64,000 nucleotides of DNA from Paramecium octaurelia (Eukaryota; Ciliophora; Oligohymenophorea; Peniculida; Parameciidae). The notes under the pieces were generated by a model that was not told the DNA's origin, searched no databases, and saw nothing but the letters and a program-made list of their open reading frames with translations. The position numbers were made by a program, and so were the translations under genes. The stretch lies in NCBI GenBank assembly GCA_905182995.1, contig CAJJDP010000126.1, forward strand, positions 249,762 through 313,761. The letters run 5' to 3'. The stretch's first letter is position 1, and every line of letters starts with the position of its first letter. Of the stretch, positions 36,769 through 48,967 are shown piece by piece.

Positions 36769-37366
36769 ATGGACTTTAATGATTTGGTCATCCCTTCTAC
36801 TAAACCAATCAACATTTAGACTTCTTTAGAGGCTCTATATTGTGCCAATGAGTAAAACTATGGATACTCTGTCATTGTTTCCATAGAACCCAATACCTTA
36901 ATAAGACACGAAGAATGATTGCAATGGGTAAAGATTTCACATATAAGAAAGATACATATAGTATTTACAGTTAAATAAGGGTATTATTTTATTGTTTCAT
37001 TCCAAGGATCCTGAATTCTGTTTGTCTTTTTAGTACATCTTATCGGATCAGATTTAGAATTATGTAATTGATTTAAAATTAGATGGGAATTAAATTCTAT
37101 TGAATATTTAGAGAGAATAGTATTTATCAAGGAAAAGTAGCTATGATAGAGTATTAACTGATTTAGGATATATAGAAATTCTATTAATGAGTAATATTTT
37201 GAAATAATTATAGGAAAGCAATAGTATCCATGAAAAGAAGTATATATGGATTGATGAGAATGAGTTCTGGATATCATTTATATAATTTTTTAATGAAAAT
37301 AAAATGACAATAATTTATGTGATTATTAATTTAAATAACAACAATAAATGGAATAACAGTCTTTGA
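36769..37366 (+). CDS. Hypothetical protein (about 180 residues)
   Basis: Not recognised. With introns of 29 nt (about 36886-36914) and 26 nt (36981-37006) the frame is 181 codons. The second exon (MIAMGKDFTYKKDTYSIY) and third (LSDQIQNYVIDLKLDGNQ, then VLTDLGYIEILLMSNIL and KKYIWIDENEFWISFIQ) have convincing coding character. The first intron could also be taken as 35 nt from the same acceptor, changing two residues. The C-terminal ~25 residues are Ile/Asn-rich and may be mis-spliced in my model. The stop overlaps the start of the next plus-strand gene by 19 bp. Confidence 0.6.
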
Positions 37367-37721
37367 CTAGTGAATCATGGTCATCACATTTTGGAAATAT
37401 CTATGATTAAAGAATACTAATCTCCATCTATTTATTATTCCCAATCATTTTGATATTCTTCTTTCTCAGTCTAAGGTAATTAATCATTTATGAGATTTTA
37501 GAGATCTGGAAAGACTTGAGAATTAAGAGAAATATGACATGACACATTCTCACTACTAGCCAGATGTATATAATAATTTGGTCTCTTAGTGGACTAGATA
37601 AGGAATTGAAAATTTGAAAAATGATAAACGATATGTTTAATGGTAATAACAAAAAGAGAGAGAATTGGAACTAAGATCATAAGAATCAAGCAAATTATCA
37701 ATTAGATAATCATAAAAATGA
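37348..37721 (+). CDS. Small single-pass membrane protein candidate
   Basis: A 26-nt intron near 37476-37501 gives 115 residues. After a polar N-terminus comes one hydrophobic stretch (ILISIYLLFPIILIFFFLSL), then a charged Gln/Glu/Lys-rich C-terminal tail with helical character. No family recognised. It overlaps the 3' end of the preceding gene by 19 bp, so either this start or the upstream gene's end may be wrong. The stop is 23 bp from the stop of the convergent minus-strand gene. Confidence 0.55.
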
Positions 37722-37744
37722 TATTTTTAGTATATATATATATA

Positions 37745-40056
37745 TCATTGATCATTATCACTTAAGGCTCCCTCTTCTTCATCAATTTTAGTTAGCAATC
37801 CACTTATCTAGTAGTCGAGTAATTCTTTTAACTTATCTTGCATAAACTCATCCAAATTGTGTTCTTGAGCAAATCGAGCAGCCAAATCACAAGACTAATC
37901 ACCTTCATACACAACAATTCTCTCAGTCTTACTTGGTCCCAGATTCACATCAACAAATAGCAAAGGAATTCTCTCATCCTACTCTAAATAAAAATTAGAA
38001 CTACTGTCTTACAACTGCCAGATCTAACGACACTCTATTCTTCCTTGGGTTATGACTCATCCATATGGAAATTCTACGATTAAAAAGTATTCATCTATTG
38101 TGATTCCTGTGATTGTAGACTTTTCTATCTTGATGATTATGTTGTTTATTTCAATTGGTTCTAAGACTAACTTCTACTTACCTTGGTTTATTGGTTAGAG
38201 TGTTGTTACTATTAAACTGGTTTGTTACTCTTGTATCCCCTTTCCAACATACCTTATACTTCTTCTCTTCTTTATCTAGCTTATCTCATTCTCTGCACTG
38301 TTTTGTCTACATCCTTATTTACAAAATGATTCTCTTATTTCTGTTATTAACTTCCTTTGTTAACTAGACCAGGTTAGAAAGTGCATTCTTCCTATTATCT
38401 TTCATACTCTATTTCTTCGGTAGTTCTATCTCTTTTTGAAGTAGTAGGCTTGGCCAGTGAATACAATTGCAAATATTTCTCTGATTTCTTTGACTAACTC
38501 TTCCTTTCATCAATACTGCAATTGTTATTACTCACTAATTATGGTTTGAATGGACATTTCTCTAATTATTATTATAATATCTCTTATTTCTTTTATTCTT
38601 TGTGATATTCTACAGCTTTCTTTTGTAATACCAACAAATCGGCATGTGTAATTTACCCATTTTCTGGTATATTTACTTTAATCAACTGATTATCAATTAG
38701 GTTGGCTGTCTACTCTAATACTTTCTCTCTAAACTAATTGGCCAATTGCTTTGATTAAGGTAATATTTATGGTTTATAGGGGTTTTCATCTTTCCAATTG
38801 GTTTTCTTCAATTCCTCACAGCCTAGTCTATTTCTATATAAAATATCAAATTGCTTTTAAATCTTTTTGGTCTCTTCGAATGTGAAAATGATATTGCCAT
38901 CCTTATCAATAGTTCCTAGCTTAGGCTTATCATTAGGCTAATGAGCAGTAACAATTTTATGTTATTATGGTTGAATAGATTTCTAGTAATTAGGAACTTC
39001 CTCATTTTAAGCAGAAGGTAATTCTTTGATTTTAAAATCTGTAATGCCAATCAAAGTCAACAAAAATAAACACAAGTTTCTTTTGCTGATACCACCCAGT
39101 TCATCTCCTCTCAAAACAGTCCAAATTTCACATAATAATGCTCTTTCTTCTGATAAGCGCAGATTCTCATACTCAACAGCCTTTTCATTGCTCTCTTTTA
39201 ATTGCAATTAATTCAGAAATCCTAAACGCTATAATATTTCTCCTAATTTGAGATAGTCAATTGAGAATGATACATTTGATGGTCTATCTTATCCTGTTTG
39301 ATCGAAGATCCAATCTATTACAGTTTCGAACTCTCTAATGAATTTCTGAGCAACTATCTTCTCGCTATTATTTGATGTGAATTTAACATTCACAGTTACT
39401 ACTTTGGTTGTATTTTTCTTATCCTGTACTTCCTTCTGTTTCTATAATCTCCTTTGGGCATCCTGATAAAGAATGTCCTCCACCTTCTGATTGCGAACTA
39501 TGTTTTGAGACTTCTATTAAATTAAAGGCTTGTAATCGACTGTGGATTCTGATTGTTGCATCTATGGTTCAGAGGGTTTCTTTTGGTTCAGATTGTACAA
39601 TCTCTCGTAAGTAGGGATTGTTTCATCTCTTTTTGAAAAGTTGAATTCGTTAGTCTTTGGATGATATGGATGTTAGAGATCGCGTTCCAATTCGTTTTAT
39701 TTAATTTATTCTAACTTCTATTCCACTTTCATAACATGATTCTATTGATCGAATAAAAATTAATAGAGTGATCTTTTTTCCTAACCGTCATTCAGGGTTT
39801 AAGGAGCAAATGAGCAAGGTCGTAATTCTTCTTATTCATAATATTCCTTCAACATTTAATTGTTCTACTTAAATATTTCAGCCTCTTAATTGAGTCTTTC
39901 ATAAAGTATTTCATTATTCACTTAAGGCATTAATTTCTTTGAAATAATAGGTTTTGGCAGATTAGAATTCTGCATCTTAAGTGGAGTATCATCGGGAAGA
40001 TCGTCTCCCTTCAAAATTGCTGGACAAGCTGTCATGTGTTATTGTTTGGAGTTCAT
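37745..40056 (-). CDS. Conserved-looking protein with repeated Cys-x-Phe-x-Pro motifs
   Basis: One intron (37984-38012, 29 nt) and 760 residues, an exact codon multiple. Recurrent short motifs of the form (R/K/E)-x-C-x-F-x-P-x-L are spaced along the protein: RPCSFAPQ, EKCPFKPQL and EECTFQPGL. Similar motifs occur in ciliate and other protist coiled-coil and ciliary proteins (general knowledge, no family asserted). The centre has an ordered helical section (ALLCEIWTVLRG, GGISKRNLCLFLLTL). The C-terminus after the intron is a compact domain (IPLLFVDVNLGPSKTERI, then DLAARFAQEHNLDEFM) that may bind or regulate. The start is 41 bp from the divergent ATG at 40098. Confidence 0.82.
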
Positions 40057-40097
40057 TTTTAAAATATCAGTTAAGAAAATAAAAATATATAAAAATA

Positions 40098-41747
40098 ATG
40101 AATTAATCAGCTTTCGAAAAGTCACATGTACTTTAGAGTATTAGTGACACTGAGAAGCTGCAATTCTACAATAGCACACGACTATGGCATACGAGATTTA
40201 ATTATCAGCTATTCGATACTGAAGAACTCAAGAGTGTGCATTTTGAGGATAATAAAAAGTTCATCACTATAATCAAATCTATTTAAAATTTCAATAAAGA
40301 AGTAATCACTCATCTATTCATTATTTAGATCTAAACATCATTGAAATAAGGTAGAATAATTCCAACAATGCCTACTCGTTACAATTTTTACTAAAATATT
40401 GTAAATTTATTAAGAGAAGCAGCAATTGCCAAAGGAAGGGATTCCTAATTGATATTTCTGGAAAAGGTTTACGGTTTCTTTGTATAGAATAACAGGGAAG
40501 TCGTGAAGACACAAGAGAAGGATGTAGGTACTATGGCTTCGAGTGATGATGCTAGATTTATAAATTAGGATTAGTCTATGGCTTTGCCTAGTAAATAAAT
40601 AGATGACCAACTTAGGGATTATAGGGAGAAGAACAGAACCATGCATACGAATTGTGACCCACCACAATTGAGGTACTTGAAGTTATTAGTCATTAGATTA
40701 AAGCAATATAAAAGAAGACAATTTAATCAATTAAACAACATAGTGCCTCAAATTCAAGTGAAGAGCACATTTCCTAAAGTGATCTCGTAACACCAAAAAG
40801 AATTGGATGAGAATCAGCAATAGAGCTAGGATTAAACAGAGGGTGAGATTGTTATAGATGGAGACTTATTGGGGAATGAAGAGGAGACTGAAGATAAGAA
40901 AAAAATACTTATAAATATGGTACCGAAGATCAAAGTATTTTAAAAAGATGATGTAAATTTAGAATTTAAAGATTTAAATAAATAGTTTGAGAATAAATAA
41001 AACTATTAGTTATATTAACCATCGAATCAAGAAATTGAAATGAATCTATAAAATAGATGGATCTAATTTAGATAGAAGGAGGCAGCAGAAAAAAAAATGG
41101 ATGAAGAGATTGTTAATTCAATGAATGTTTGGTCTAAGAACAAAGCCAGAATAGAAAAGGAAATTGATCGCAGAATAGATTCACAATATTACGGTAGCAG
41201 ATATGCAGAAGTCGATAAAAGAAGAGCATTATCTCTTGGTTTGTAAAATCCGTAAGACTCAAAAGTAATCAATCTGAAGCCATTGCCTATTATTGTATAA
41301 TCGCAAAATAGATAATATGATTCGGCTGTTGATACTTCATTTTTGGAAAACAAGGCATCTGCTTAAAGAGTGGTTAATGCTAAGAGAGCATACAAAGATC
41401 TGTTAAATCTAAGTGCCACAGACACTTAACTTGACGAATAACCATCTTCATTATCCATTTATGCAACAAAACTTAGATCTAATTCACTCCATAGCAAATT
41501 CTCTCAATTGTTATAGAGAAACAGTCCAAAAATAGTGAATGATTAAAATTTATAGGAAGTTTTGGATATCAAAAATAGATTCGCAAAACATAAAATTCCC
41601 ATTTAAATCGATTCTCTATTGGCTGGGATCATGGTACCTACTTATCAAGAAGACTTCAACACTAAACTAATGGATGTTGGATAATCCATGTTAGTTAATC
41701 CTTTCGAGGAGAAAAAGGGCAAAAAGAAGAAGAAGAAAAAAGAATGA
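40098..41747 (+). CDS. Conserved-looking charged protein, unknown function
   Basis: One 27-nt intron (40302-40328) and 540 residues. The N-terminus looks folded (STRLWHTRFNYQLFD); a middle section has a basic helix (LRYLKLLVIRLKQYKRRQF); later parts are Ser/Gln/Lys-rich, and the very end is poly-basic (KKGKKKKKKKE), which could act in nuclear or RNA/membrane binding. No catalytic or named domain recognised. Divergent from the gene at 37745-40056 with 41 bp between ATGs, so probably co-regulated through a shared promoter. Confidence 0.78.
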
Positions 41748-41958
41748 TCATTAATAAAAAATTACAATTAATACTACATCTGAGTTATCATTATTTTCAT
41801 AGATTCATTAAATGATCATAGATGGCCTGAATGATTAAAGGTTTCTTTTCACAATTCTAGGATTGGATCTCTCCAAATATTTTGAATAACCAAAGAGTAT
41901 ATAATAATGAATAAACTAGTTTGGAGGATTAAATTAAAAAATCAAATATTTTTATATA

Positions 41959-44028
41959 ATGACTTCTTACATGCAATCATCCTTTAGTATTCAAACTAAA
42001 ACTAATTTTGACTTTCTACAGTAACCCAGCGATTCTGATTCGGATAGCGAATCTAAGCAAATGTTGAAGGGGGCACAGAAGTAAACTCAGCAAAGAGATA
42101 TAAAAAAATAAAAGAAACTGATTGATATCGATTCAATAAGGAATGAGTTGGGATTGAGACCAATAACCGAGAATTCTAATCCTGATAATTATTATCGTAG
42201 ATATTCGAGAAAGAGCATTGCAACATTAACCAATATGATAATACCAACATCATCTATTTTGATTGAATAATTAAGTTAAATTAAAAAGATCAAGGAAATC
42301 AGGAAGGAAGTGCCTCCTGAGTTATTGGGTCGTATTTACTCTGAATTTAGGTATTTGTTAGAATACAGTTAGATTTCAATCAGTGCCTCAATTGAATCCA
42401 GTTTATAGATAGGGAGATCAAAATAAACGATTTTATATCATCTTGGAAGGGAAGGTGGTAGTGATGAAGCCAAAAGAGAAGATGGTTGGATCTAACAAAT
42501 TGGATTATTAAGAGAATTCGCAATCAAAACTCATTAAAAGGACTGATTAGGATCCATACGGATTGAACAGTGTATTCCCGGATTACATAATATTGAAAGT
42601 ACTATTTTAAGGAGAGTATGTAAATAAAGAGCTATTAAAGTTCGTTTGGAGAGGCAGCTATTAAGTTGGACACAGCAAGATCATCGACAGTTTATGCTTT
42701 AGAATAGACTCATCTAATATACTTGAGTGAGATGGCATATTTGGAGTTGATTAATCCATATATGAGTGCTGCATTAGATAATAAAATAAACTACTTTTCC
42801 AAAACCCCACTGTTTTAGTTTATTGAACCTCAAGAATTTATGGGTATAATTTTAGAATGTAAAATGATTACACATCATGCTGGTGAAATCCTATTTAAGG
42901 AAGATGATAAAGCAACTCACATCTATTTTATTATTGACGGTGAGATTGAATTATCTAAGAAAGTAGGAGAAAAGCAAATAATTTTGTCATCTTATGGACA
43001 ATATCAAGGATTTGGCGAAGTTGAAATTATGTTAAAGATCTCTCGATTCACTAAGGCCAAAGTTATTACTCCTAAATTACACGTCTATAGAATAAGAAAG
43101 AGACAATTCTTCGATAACCTAGGTAATTACCAAATTTTTGAAAATATGAAAAAGAATTCGAACATTATATTTAAGCATTGGTAGAAGAAATGTGAAACTG
43201 CCTAATAGACTATTCATCAATAGGATGAAGTAAATTTATTTTAATTATTATCAGATCTTTAAGGCAGCTCAGGATGTCTAATAGAATAAACCAAATTTTT
43301 AAGCCAAACACATTCTTAATAAGAAATTGGTTGAATCTCAAGGCTAGAAGTTGTCCCAAGTGAAATTGTTATAGAACATTACAGATGAAGATCTAAAGAG
43401 CATAAAAGTAGTTAATACTCAGAATCAAAGTGTGTTACAAAAAGTTTATAGCAATACTTTGCAATAATATTAAGCCAGACTATTGAAGTAACCTCAAGCT
43501 GTTTAACAAAATCATGATGAAAATTGCATCAGGAATCAATTCACAATTAAGACTCAAGCTGATCTTTTGAATGAAAACAGCACGGAGTTCACTTCATTGA
43601 CATCTAGGTCTTCTTAGCCACTTATTAAGACGGAGAATGTTCATCAATCGTTTGGGTAATTGCCTTCTCTTCACATTCCCTAAAATCCTCCTTTATAGAC
43701 AGTTTTGGATACACTCAGCACACTTCCTAGAGTGCATAAGGATAATCTTGTTTTGTCTTTGATGTATCAATAGGCTTTCAAATCAGAGAATCCAGAGAAG
43801 AAAGCAAAGTAGATTCAGAAGGTCATTTAGGCATCTTATAGGAATGTTTAAAAGCAATTCTCATCAAAAATTCATCATCAAAGTGAAGTCAACAGTGTTA
43901 GCAATAATTAGTCGATTGACAAACTCAGATTGAAATTCAAATCTAGTAGAACGAATGATCTCAATTCAACAAGAAGCAATTATGTGAGTTTTGTTCAATA
44001 AAAATAATTATGTTCTTAAATCAATTGA
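41959..44028 (+). CDS. Protein with two cyclic-nucleotide-binding domains
   Basis: Introns 42351-42372 (22 nt), 42616-42640 (25) and 43230-43254 (25) give 665 residues, an exact codon multiple. The first CNBD has QGDQNKRFYIILEGKVVV near 148-165 and, after the second intron, SFGEAAIKLDTARSSTV near 212, the phosphate-binding-cassette position (FGE...AR). The second has ATHIYFIIDGEIELSKK near 300 and GFGEVEIMLKISRFTKAKV near 334, where the cassette Arg is displaced and Ala absent, so it may not bind a nucleotide. No kinase or channel domain follows; the C-terminal ~250 residues are Ser/Gln/Lys-rich and probably disordered. It could be an R-subunit-like or stand-alone cAMP effector; no inhibitor sequence for PKA is obvious. 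Together with the PDE it suggests cyclic-nucleotide signalling genes here, but they are 30 kb apart. Confidence 0.85.
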
Positions 44029-44082
44029 AAAAGTATTAAATATTTTCTTTGCTTTTCAAAATATACGTATTCAATATACGAG

Positions 44083-44931
44083 ATGAAAAAGTATACTGAA
44101 AAGGATTTTGATGAGAAGGTAGAGAAAGCAGTCGATAAAGTACTCTAAATAATGTATAGGTTCAGTATTTAAGCAAGAAAGCACAATAACAATAATAAAA
44201 AGGGTACTTTCATCACAATAATGAATGCATAATTGACAAATTGGTTGAGAAAGAGAAGTTAATGACAAGCATAGCCAACATATTCACAGAAGTGGCCAAG
44301 ATCACTTGCAACGAGTTGGTGGAACCTATCAAGTAGTAGATAGATCAATTGGAGTCAGATTTGGCCAAGATCAAAGAACTTGTCATCAAGAGTTTTAATC
44401 AAGTATCTGTACTCTCTCTATCTTCAGTTTACTCCAGTAATGCGCAGTGTAGGAGTTTCAGAAAAAGTAATTGAGAGTGGGAAACAGATAGAGACTGAGG
44501 AAATCGACAGAGTCAGAAAAAAATTACAAAATCATGATAACATGATTAGTCTATTGATGGATACCTAGTAAGATTATAGTCTTATCGTTTAGAGCATAGA
44601 TGAAATAGACACTTCAGATATTTAATACTTCGGATGATATACAATCAAGTATGGTTAGTTGTTTATCTTTTAGAGTTACTATCGCAATTTGATGACAAAA
44701 TTTATTAACTCAAATAGGAATTAAATGATACTAAAGTCAATGATACCGTAAGACAAGTCAAAGGTATACTTCGCAATTGATTTGTTAGAGAAATGTAATG
44801 CTTGTTGGGTTGTGCTTGGTGATGTAAATGAAAGAGTCGAAAAAATGTAGAAGTACTTGGATGAATAGATGGAGAAGAAGAAATCGGGAGGTCTCCTGTA
44901 AAAAGCTGCTTCTTACATCAAAGCATCTTGA
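44083..44931 (+). CDS. Small coiled-coil protein
   Basis: Five short introns (44154-44173, 44403-44427, 44587-44608, 44649-44673, 44764-44788; 20-25 nt) give 243 residues, an exact codon multiple. Composition is helical throughout, with likely coiled coil (VEPIKQQIDQLESDLAKIK near 85, EEIDRVRKKLQNHDNMIS near 135, QFDDKIYQLKQELNDTKV near 185). A short Cys/Trp segment (KCNACWVVLGD) and a Lys-rich C-terminus end it. No family recognised. Intron density is the highest in the window, and the gene is invisible as a single open frame. Stop is 48 bp from the next start on the same strand. Confidence 0.72.
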
Positions 44932-44979
44932 ATATAATTGTGTATTTTATTAGTTAAAGTAAAAAATAATAATTGTAAA

Positions 44980-45629
44980 ATGTTTAAATTCGAGAGTATA
45001 ATTGAATCCCTAGTTGAAATGGTAATTATCACTAATAATATATACAAGAAAATGCAGAAGAGCAAATCTGTCAATAATGATAAGGAATTGCAGAAGGAAG
45101 AACTAACCTAACAGATCATATGCTTCATCGAAAAAATCATTGAAAATACCATATCTGCATTTATACGACCAATTGAAGAGCAATTGAGGTCTCAAGAAAC
45201 CCAGATTCTCTAACTCCAAAGTCAACTCATTTCCTTACATCATCCATTCTCTCCTAAAAACAAAGAGATTGTTAAAGTAGAAAAATTAGAATCTCCAATC
45301 AGATCCAATGAAATCTAAAGTATTCCTCTATTTTAGTATTATTTGAGACAAAATGGCTGAATTGGAAACAAAAGTTTAATCGATCACAAAGCATCAAGAA
45401 ACTTATAATGATTAATTGATTGAATTTAAGTAGGAAAATAAAAGTAAAATTATCATAATATTCTAATATAGAAAGCTTTTATTCATATTGGGTTTTATTG
45501 AATGATTTAAATGAAAATGTTAATAAAATTAAAGATTTTCTGTCAACGATGGATTTGGAGGAATAAAATTAAAGTCAAAAGAGCACTAATAGTAAGTTGT
45601 CAAGAACGAATACAAAAAAAGATTATTGA
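44980..45629 (+). CDS. Small coiled-coil protein
   Basis: Two introns are required (about 45320-45347 and 45443-45471, 28 nt each), giving 197 residues. A third, frame-neutral 27-nt candidate near 45022 (gtaattatcactaataat start) would reduce it to 188. Sequence is helical: LTQQIICFIEKIIENTIS, IEEQLRSQETQILQLQSQL, then KMAELETKVQSITKHQ and a Ser/Thr/Lys-rich tail. It resembles the preceding gene in style but I cannot show homology. It converges on the SLC44 gene with 22 bp between stops. Confidence 0.65.
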
Positions 45630-45651
45630 TTATGAATTCATTATTAATATT

Positions 45652-47626
45652 TCATTTTTATTATGTAAACACTTTGTCATTTAAAAATTCTCTTAAAGCC
45701 TATTATTATACACAATAATTAATACCGCAGGACACATTTCAGCATCTTCTGAACTCTGTTTGGCCCTGGCTATTTCTTAATCAATACAATATAAATGAAG
45801 TATGCTTTCAATGGCCACTCCAAAGATATTAGTAAACACAGTGGCAATGACAAAAATAATGATTGCCAATAATAAGGTTGGATTATACGGATTAATGACT
45901 ATGCCTCCAAATAATAGTTGAGGCAATTCTGAAATTGATCTAAAAAAGAACATAGAGATTGATAATGTAATCATGATTCTTGCTATGTTATTTATTAAAT
46001 CTCCCAAACCAACCACCTACATAACAATAGAAGGATTATTAGACATAATATCCAGTCCTTTCTTGGCAGCATGAAAGAACCCATCCCCAGTCATGTTAAT
46101 TTAGACATAGATATTCTGATTCAAATATTGTAAAAACCTTTCAAAACACCATATGCAACATGCACAACACTTGAAACAGAATTAACAGCCATCTGTATTT
46201 CGCATATATTCAGCATTTCTCTATTGTAATGATATGGATATTTAATACATATAGATATTCGAAGAATGATCTAAATATTGAGATCAATCCCAATAATAAG
46301 GCACCCAAGACAATTGAACCAAAATGGTAGACAAAACATCTCTTCCATGATGAATTGAGTGGCTAAACATGTTCTTAACCACTCTTTCCTTGTTGCCAAT
46401 ACCACACACACACTGAACCTGCTATGATAAAGCTATTGACTCCAATAATCAAAGCATATGTCCAAAATGTGGCAAATAACAAATAGAATCCACTAAAGTA
46501 TTCAAGTAATGTGTATTTCAATTATCCAAAAGGCCATTACTATTGTTTATCTCCAGGCGTACCAGTTGAACATATTAAACTAATTTTAAGAGTATAATTA
46601 CAATGCTATGTATATAAAAATAATGGTGAAAATAAAAGTGGCAAGAGTCGAGAATACAGGGACTATGACAATACTAACATTTTTAGTGACAAAATCAGAG
46701 GCTGATTTTATAATGGCAATAGCTAGATTTATTCGTTTGTAAAAACAAATTGTCAAGATTATTGTACCCAATCCAAAACACCACCAAATAACTGATTATA
46801 ATAGATATCCAGTCGGTGATAAACCAATAGTCATACTAGATCTATTTGGATAGATATATTCATTACGATGCCTTGTATTACAGATAACTAAAATAGCCAA
46901 AGAAGATGGACAATACCACGATGATAAAGATGATGAACCAAATTACAGTTTTACTGCACCATTTCAGAAGGTAAGTGAATGATAAAGTAAAGCAAGTTCC
47001 AATTACAATGAATATAAATAAGGTATACTTTGCTCCGCTGATATCAGAAATTAATTAATGTAAGAATCCCATCTTCAATGCCTCCTGCACTATCTTAAAT
47101 TACTCTGGATCTGTGGGAATGCAGACTCTTTAATCAACTATATACATATATATTAATATTACATTTAATGCTGTTGTATAACGTGGCTTAACTACAAGAA
47201 GTTACTACTGAATTTACAGCGCATTTTAATTATGAATTTTGGGGTGTTCCTATGGGTGTTGTTGTTGTAGGAACAGTTGTAGTTGTTGGAGGATTCAACT
47301 ATAAATGTTTGTGTTTGGCAACTGGAACACTCGGACATTCCTAAACGCAAACAGTCTTCCATAAGAAATCACTATTGAGAGTAGTGAAGTAGATGAATGG
47401 ATAATCTCTCAAAGTGTCTATTCCACATGGTCTATCTTTATCATATTTGTTTCTATTTACGATCAGGGTCATATCCTCGGTCTATCAACAATACATTCCC
47501 GCTTTGATTCATGTACAAGCCTATCCCAAAGATACTCAATAAAATGCCCGCATAAAAGATGGCACAGAACACATTTGTGCAGGATCTTCTACTATTGTCT
47601 ATTGGACCATTAGATAGGTTTAGCAT
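45652..47626 (-). CDS. Choline-transporter-like protein (SLC44/CTL family)
   Basis: Six introns (47436-47460, 47138-47162, 46836-46866, 46580-46601, 46221-46248, 45700-45725; 22-31 nt) give 605 residues, an exact codon multiple. Family features in order: a first membrane segment right after SNGPIDNSRRSCTN (VFCAIFYAGILLSIFGIGLY), a large extracellular loop with Cys residues and a Thr/Pro run, then clustered membrane segments, the Cys-rich CQFCFKCCACCIWCFERFL block, the LNQNIYVQINMTG and FFHAAKKGLDI motifs, and a final paired helix region. CTL proteins carry choline and related substrates across plasma, mitochondrial or endosomal membranes; substrate here is unproven. Start chosen at the ATG immediately before the NGPIDN motif. 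Confidence 0.9.
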
Positions 47627-47950
47627 CAAATTGTTTCCATCTTATATTTACATTTATTTAATTAATACTCGAAATCTAAAGAATTGGAAATTTAAGTAAA
47701 TTATGAATATTAAAATAGTGATCAATCAATTTAGTTGAAAAATCTCAAAGTTATTGAATTGATATACACTAGAAGTGATTGCTCTAGATATGATAAAATA
47801 TATAAGTTAATATTCAAATATTAATGTAATCATTAAAATTCTATATTGATTTATCTATCTATTGTGCATAGAAACGATGTATGTATTCCTTAGGATATTG
47901 AATAGTCGATATTATAAATAATAATATTTTATTATTATAATTTTTAATTA
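47627..47950. other. Intergenic, no gene seen
   Basis: 324 bp of AT-rich sequence between the SLC44 start and a degenerate coiled-coil fragment. No repeat or coding signal recognised. Confidence 0.55.
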
Positions 47951-48500
47951 ATATGTAAGATACTTGAAAGACTTGCAATTCAATTGAATCAATTAGAAGA
48001 ACTTGAAGGAGAGAACAAATACTTCAAGGAACAATTATTCACTGAATAATAATAATTTATGCAAAATGTTAAGCTTATTGATACCAAATATTAATAAATG
48101 AATCGTAAGTTAACTTTGACTCTTAGACTTAAGATACGTGAAGTTTTTTTATAATTATGCATTCATTAAAACTGTCTCAAAATAATGATTTTCGCATATA
48201 ATATATAAATTGAAATGGAGCTTTCAAGAAATAAATTGAGGAATTTGAAGTTGTAATTAATAAGGATAAGATCGTATAGTGAGATAAAATTGTTAACAGA
48301 TAAATGATCTAACTTTAAAATGCATTCCTATCATTATAATCCTAACGCTGTAGAATGATTTCTTTCTAGACTAATTATGAAGCAAATACAGATACTTTAG
48401 ATGAAACAATAATAATAAATAATTTTACCACCTAAAGATAGTTGGAGAAAGTATTATTGATAGAAATGATTAAACTTTGCAGGAACCGAATGCTAGTTCA
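47951..48500 (+). pseudogene. Degenerate coiled-coil gene fragment
   Basis: The early part reads well as coiled coil (ILERLAIQLNQLEELEGEN, then FTEQQQFMQNVKLIDTKYQ), but to go on the frame has to be rescued repeatedly and the later pieces (FKKQIEEFEVVINKDKIVQ and beyond) fall in different frames. Candidate short introns exist, so a spliced gene cannot be excluded. It ends where the inverted-repeat arm begins, suggesting a coiled-coil gene cut by the rearrangement. Confidence 0.4.
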
Positions 48501-48504
48501 TAGA

Positions 48505-48772
48505 ATTTCTTTAGGAAAAAGCTGATTTACCCGAATCAGAAAAAAAGGCATTTAAGGAGGACGCTGGATAAAAAATGAATGAGTTTTATTAAAATTACTT
48601 TAGTTCAATTGGGGATATAAAATATACTTGTCCAAAATGTAAATAATAATCATTGATAAATTAATATAAAGGTAATTATTATGATGCAATATGTCCAAAA
48701 TGTAACTAGTAATTTCAATCACAACCACTTGGTTCATTATTTGCAGACTATCTAAATGGCAAGAATATTTGA
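48505..48772 (+). pseudogene. Truncated duplicate of the protease C-terminus
   Basis: From about 48505 the frame reads like the last ~85 residues of the vWA/papain protease (EKADLPESEKKAFKEDAGQ, then YTCPKCKQQ and CPKCNQQ), ending at the homologous TGA 48770-48772. DNA from about 48541 onward is essentially identical to 31164-31400. The peptidase and vWA domains are absent, so this is the edge of the inverted duplication, not a gene of its own. Confidence 0.85.
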
Positions 48773-48967
48773 TTAACATTTTATAATTACGATACTATTT
48801 ATAAATTGTTTATAAACATATATTTACAATATTAACTATTAATTATAATAATTATAGTAATAGTATTTGTTCGTTGAGAACTTAATTAATAATAATAGTT
48901 AATTAATTAACTAATTACTATTTTGTTGAATGATTAAAAAATAAATGAATATAATATTCTAATATGA

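Noticed and set aside
39408-39614. Plus-strand 68-residue frame
   Set aside because: Antisense to the minus-strand 760-residue gene at 37745-40056.
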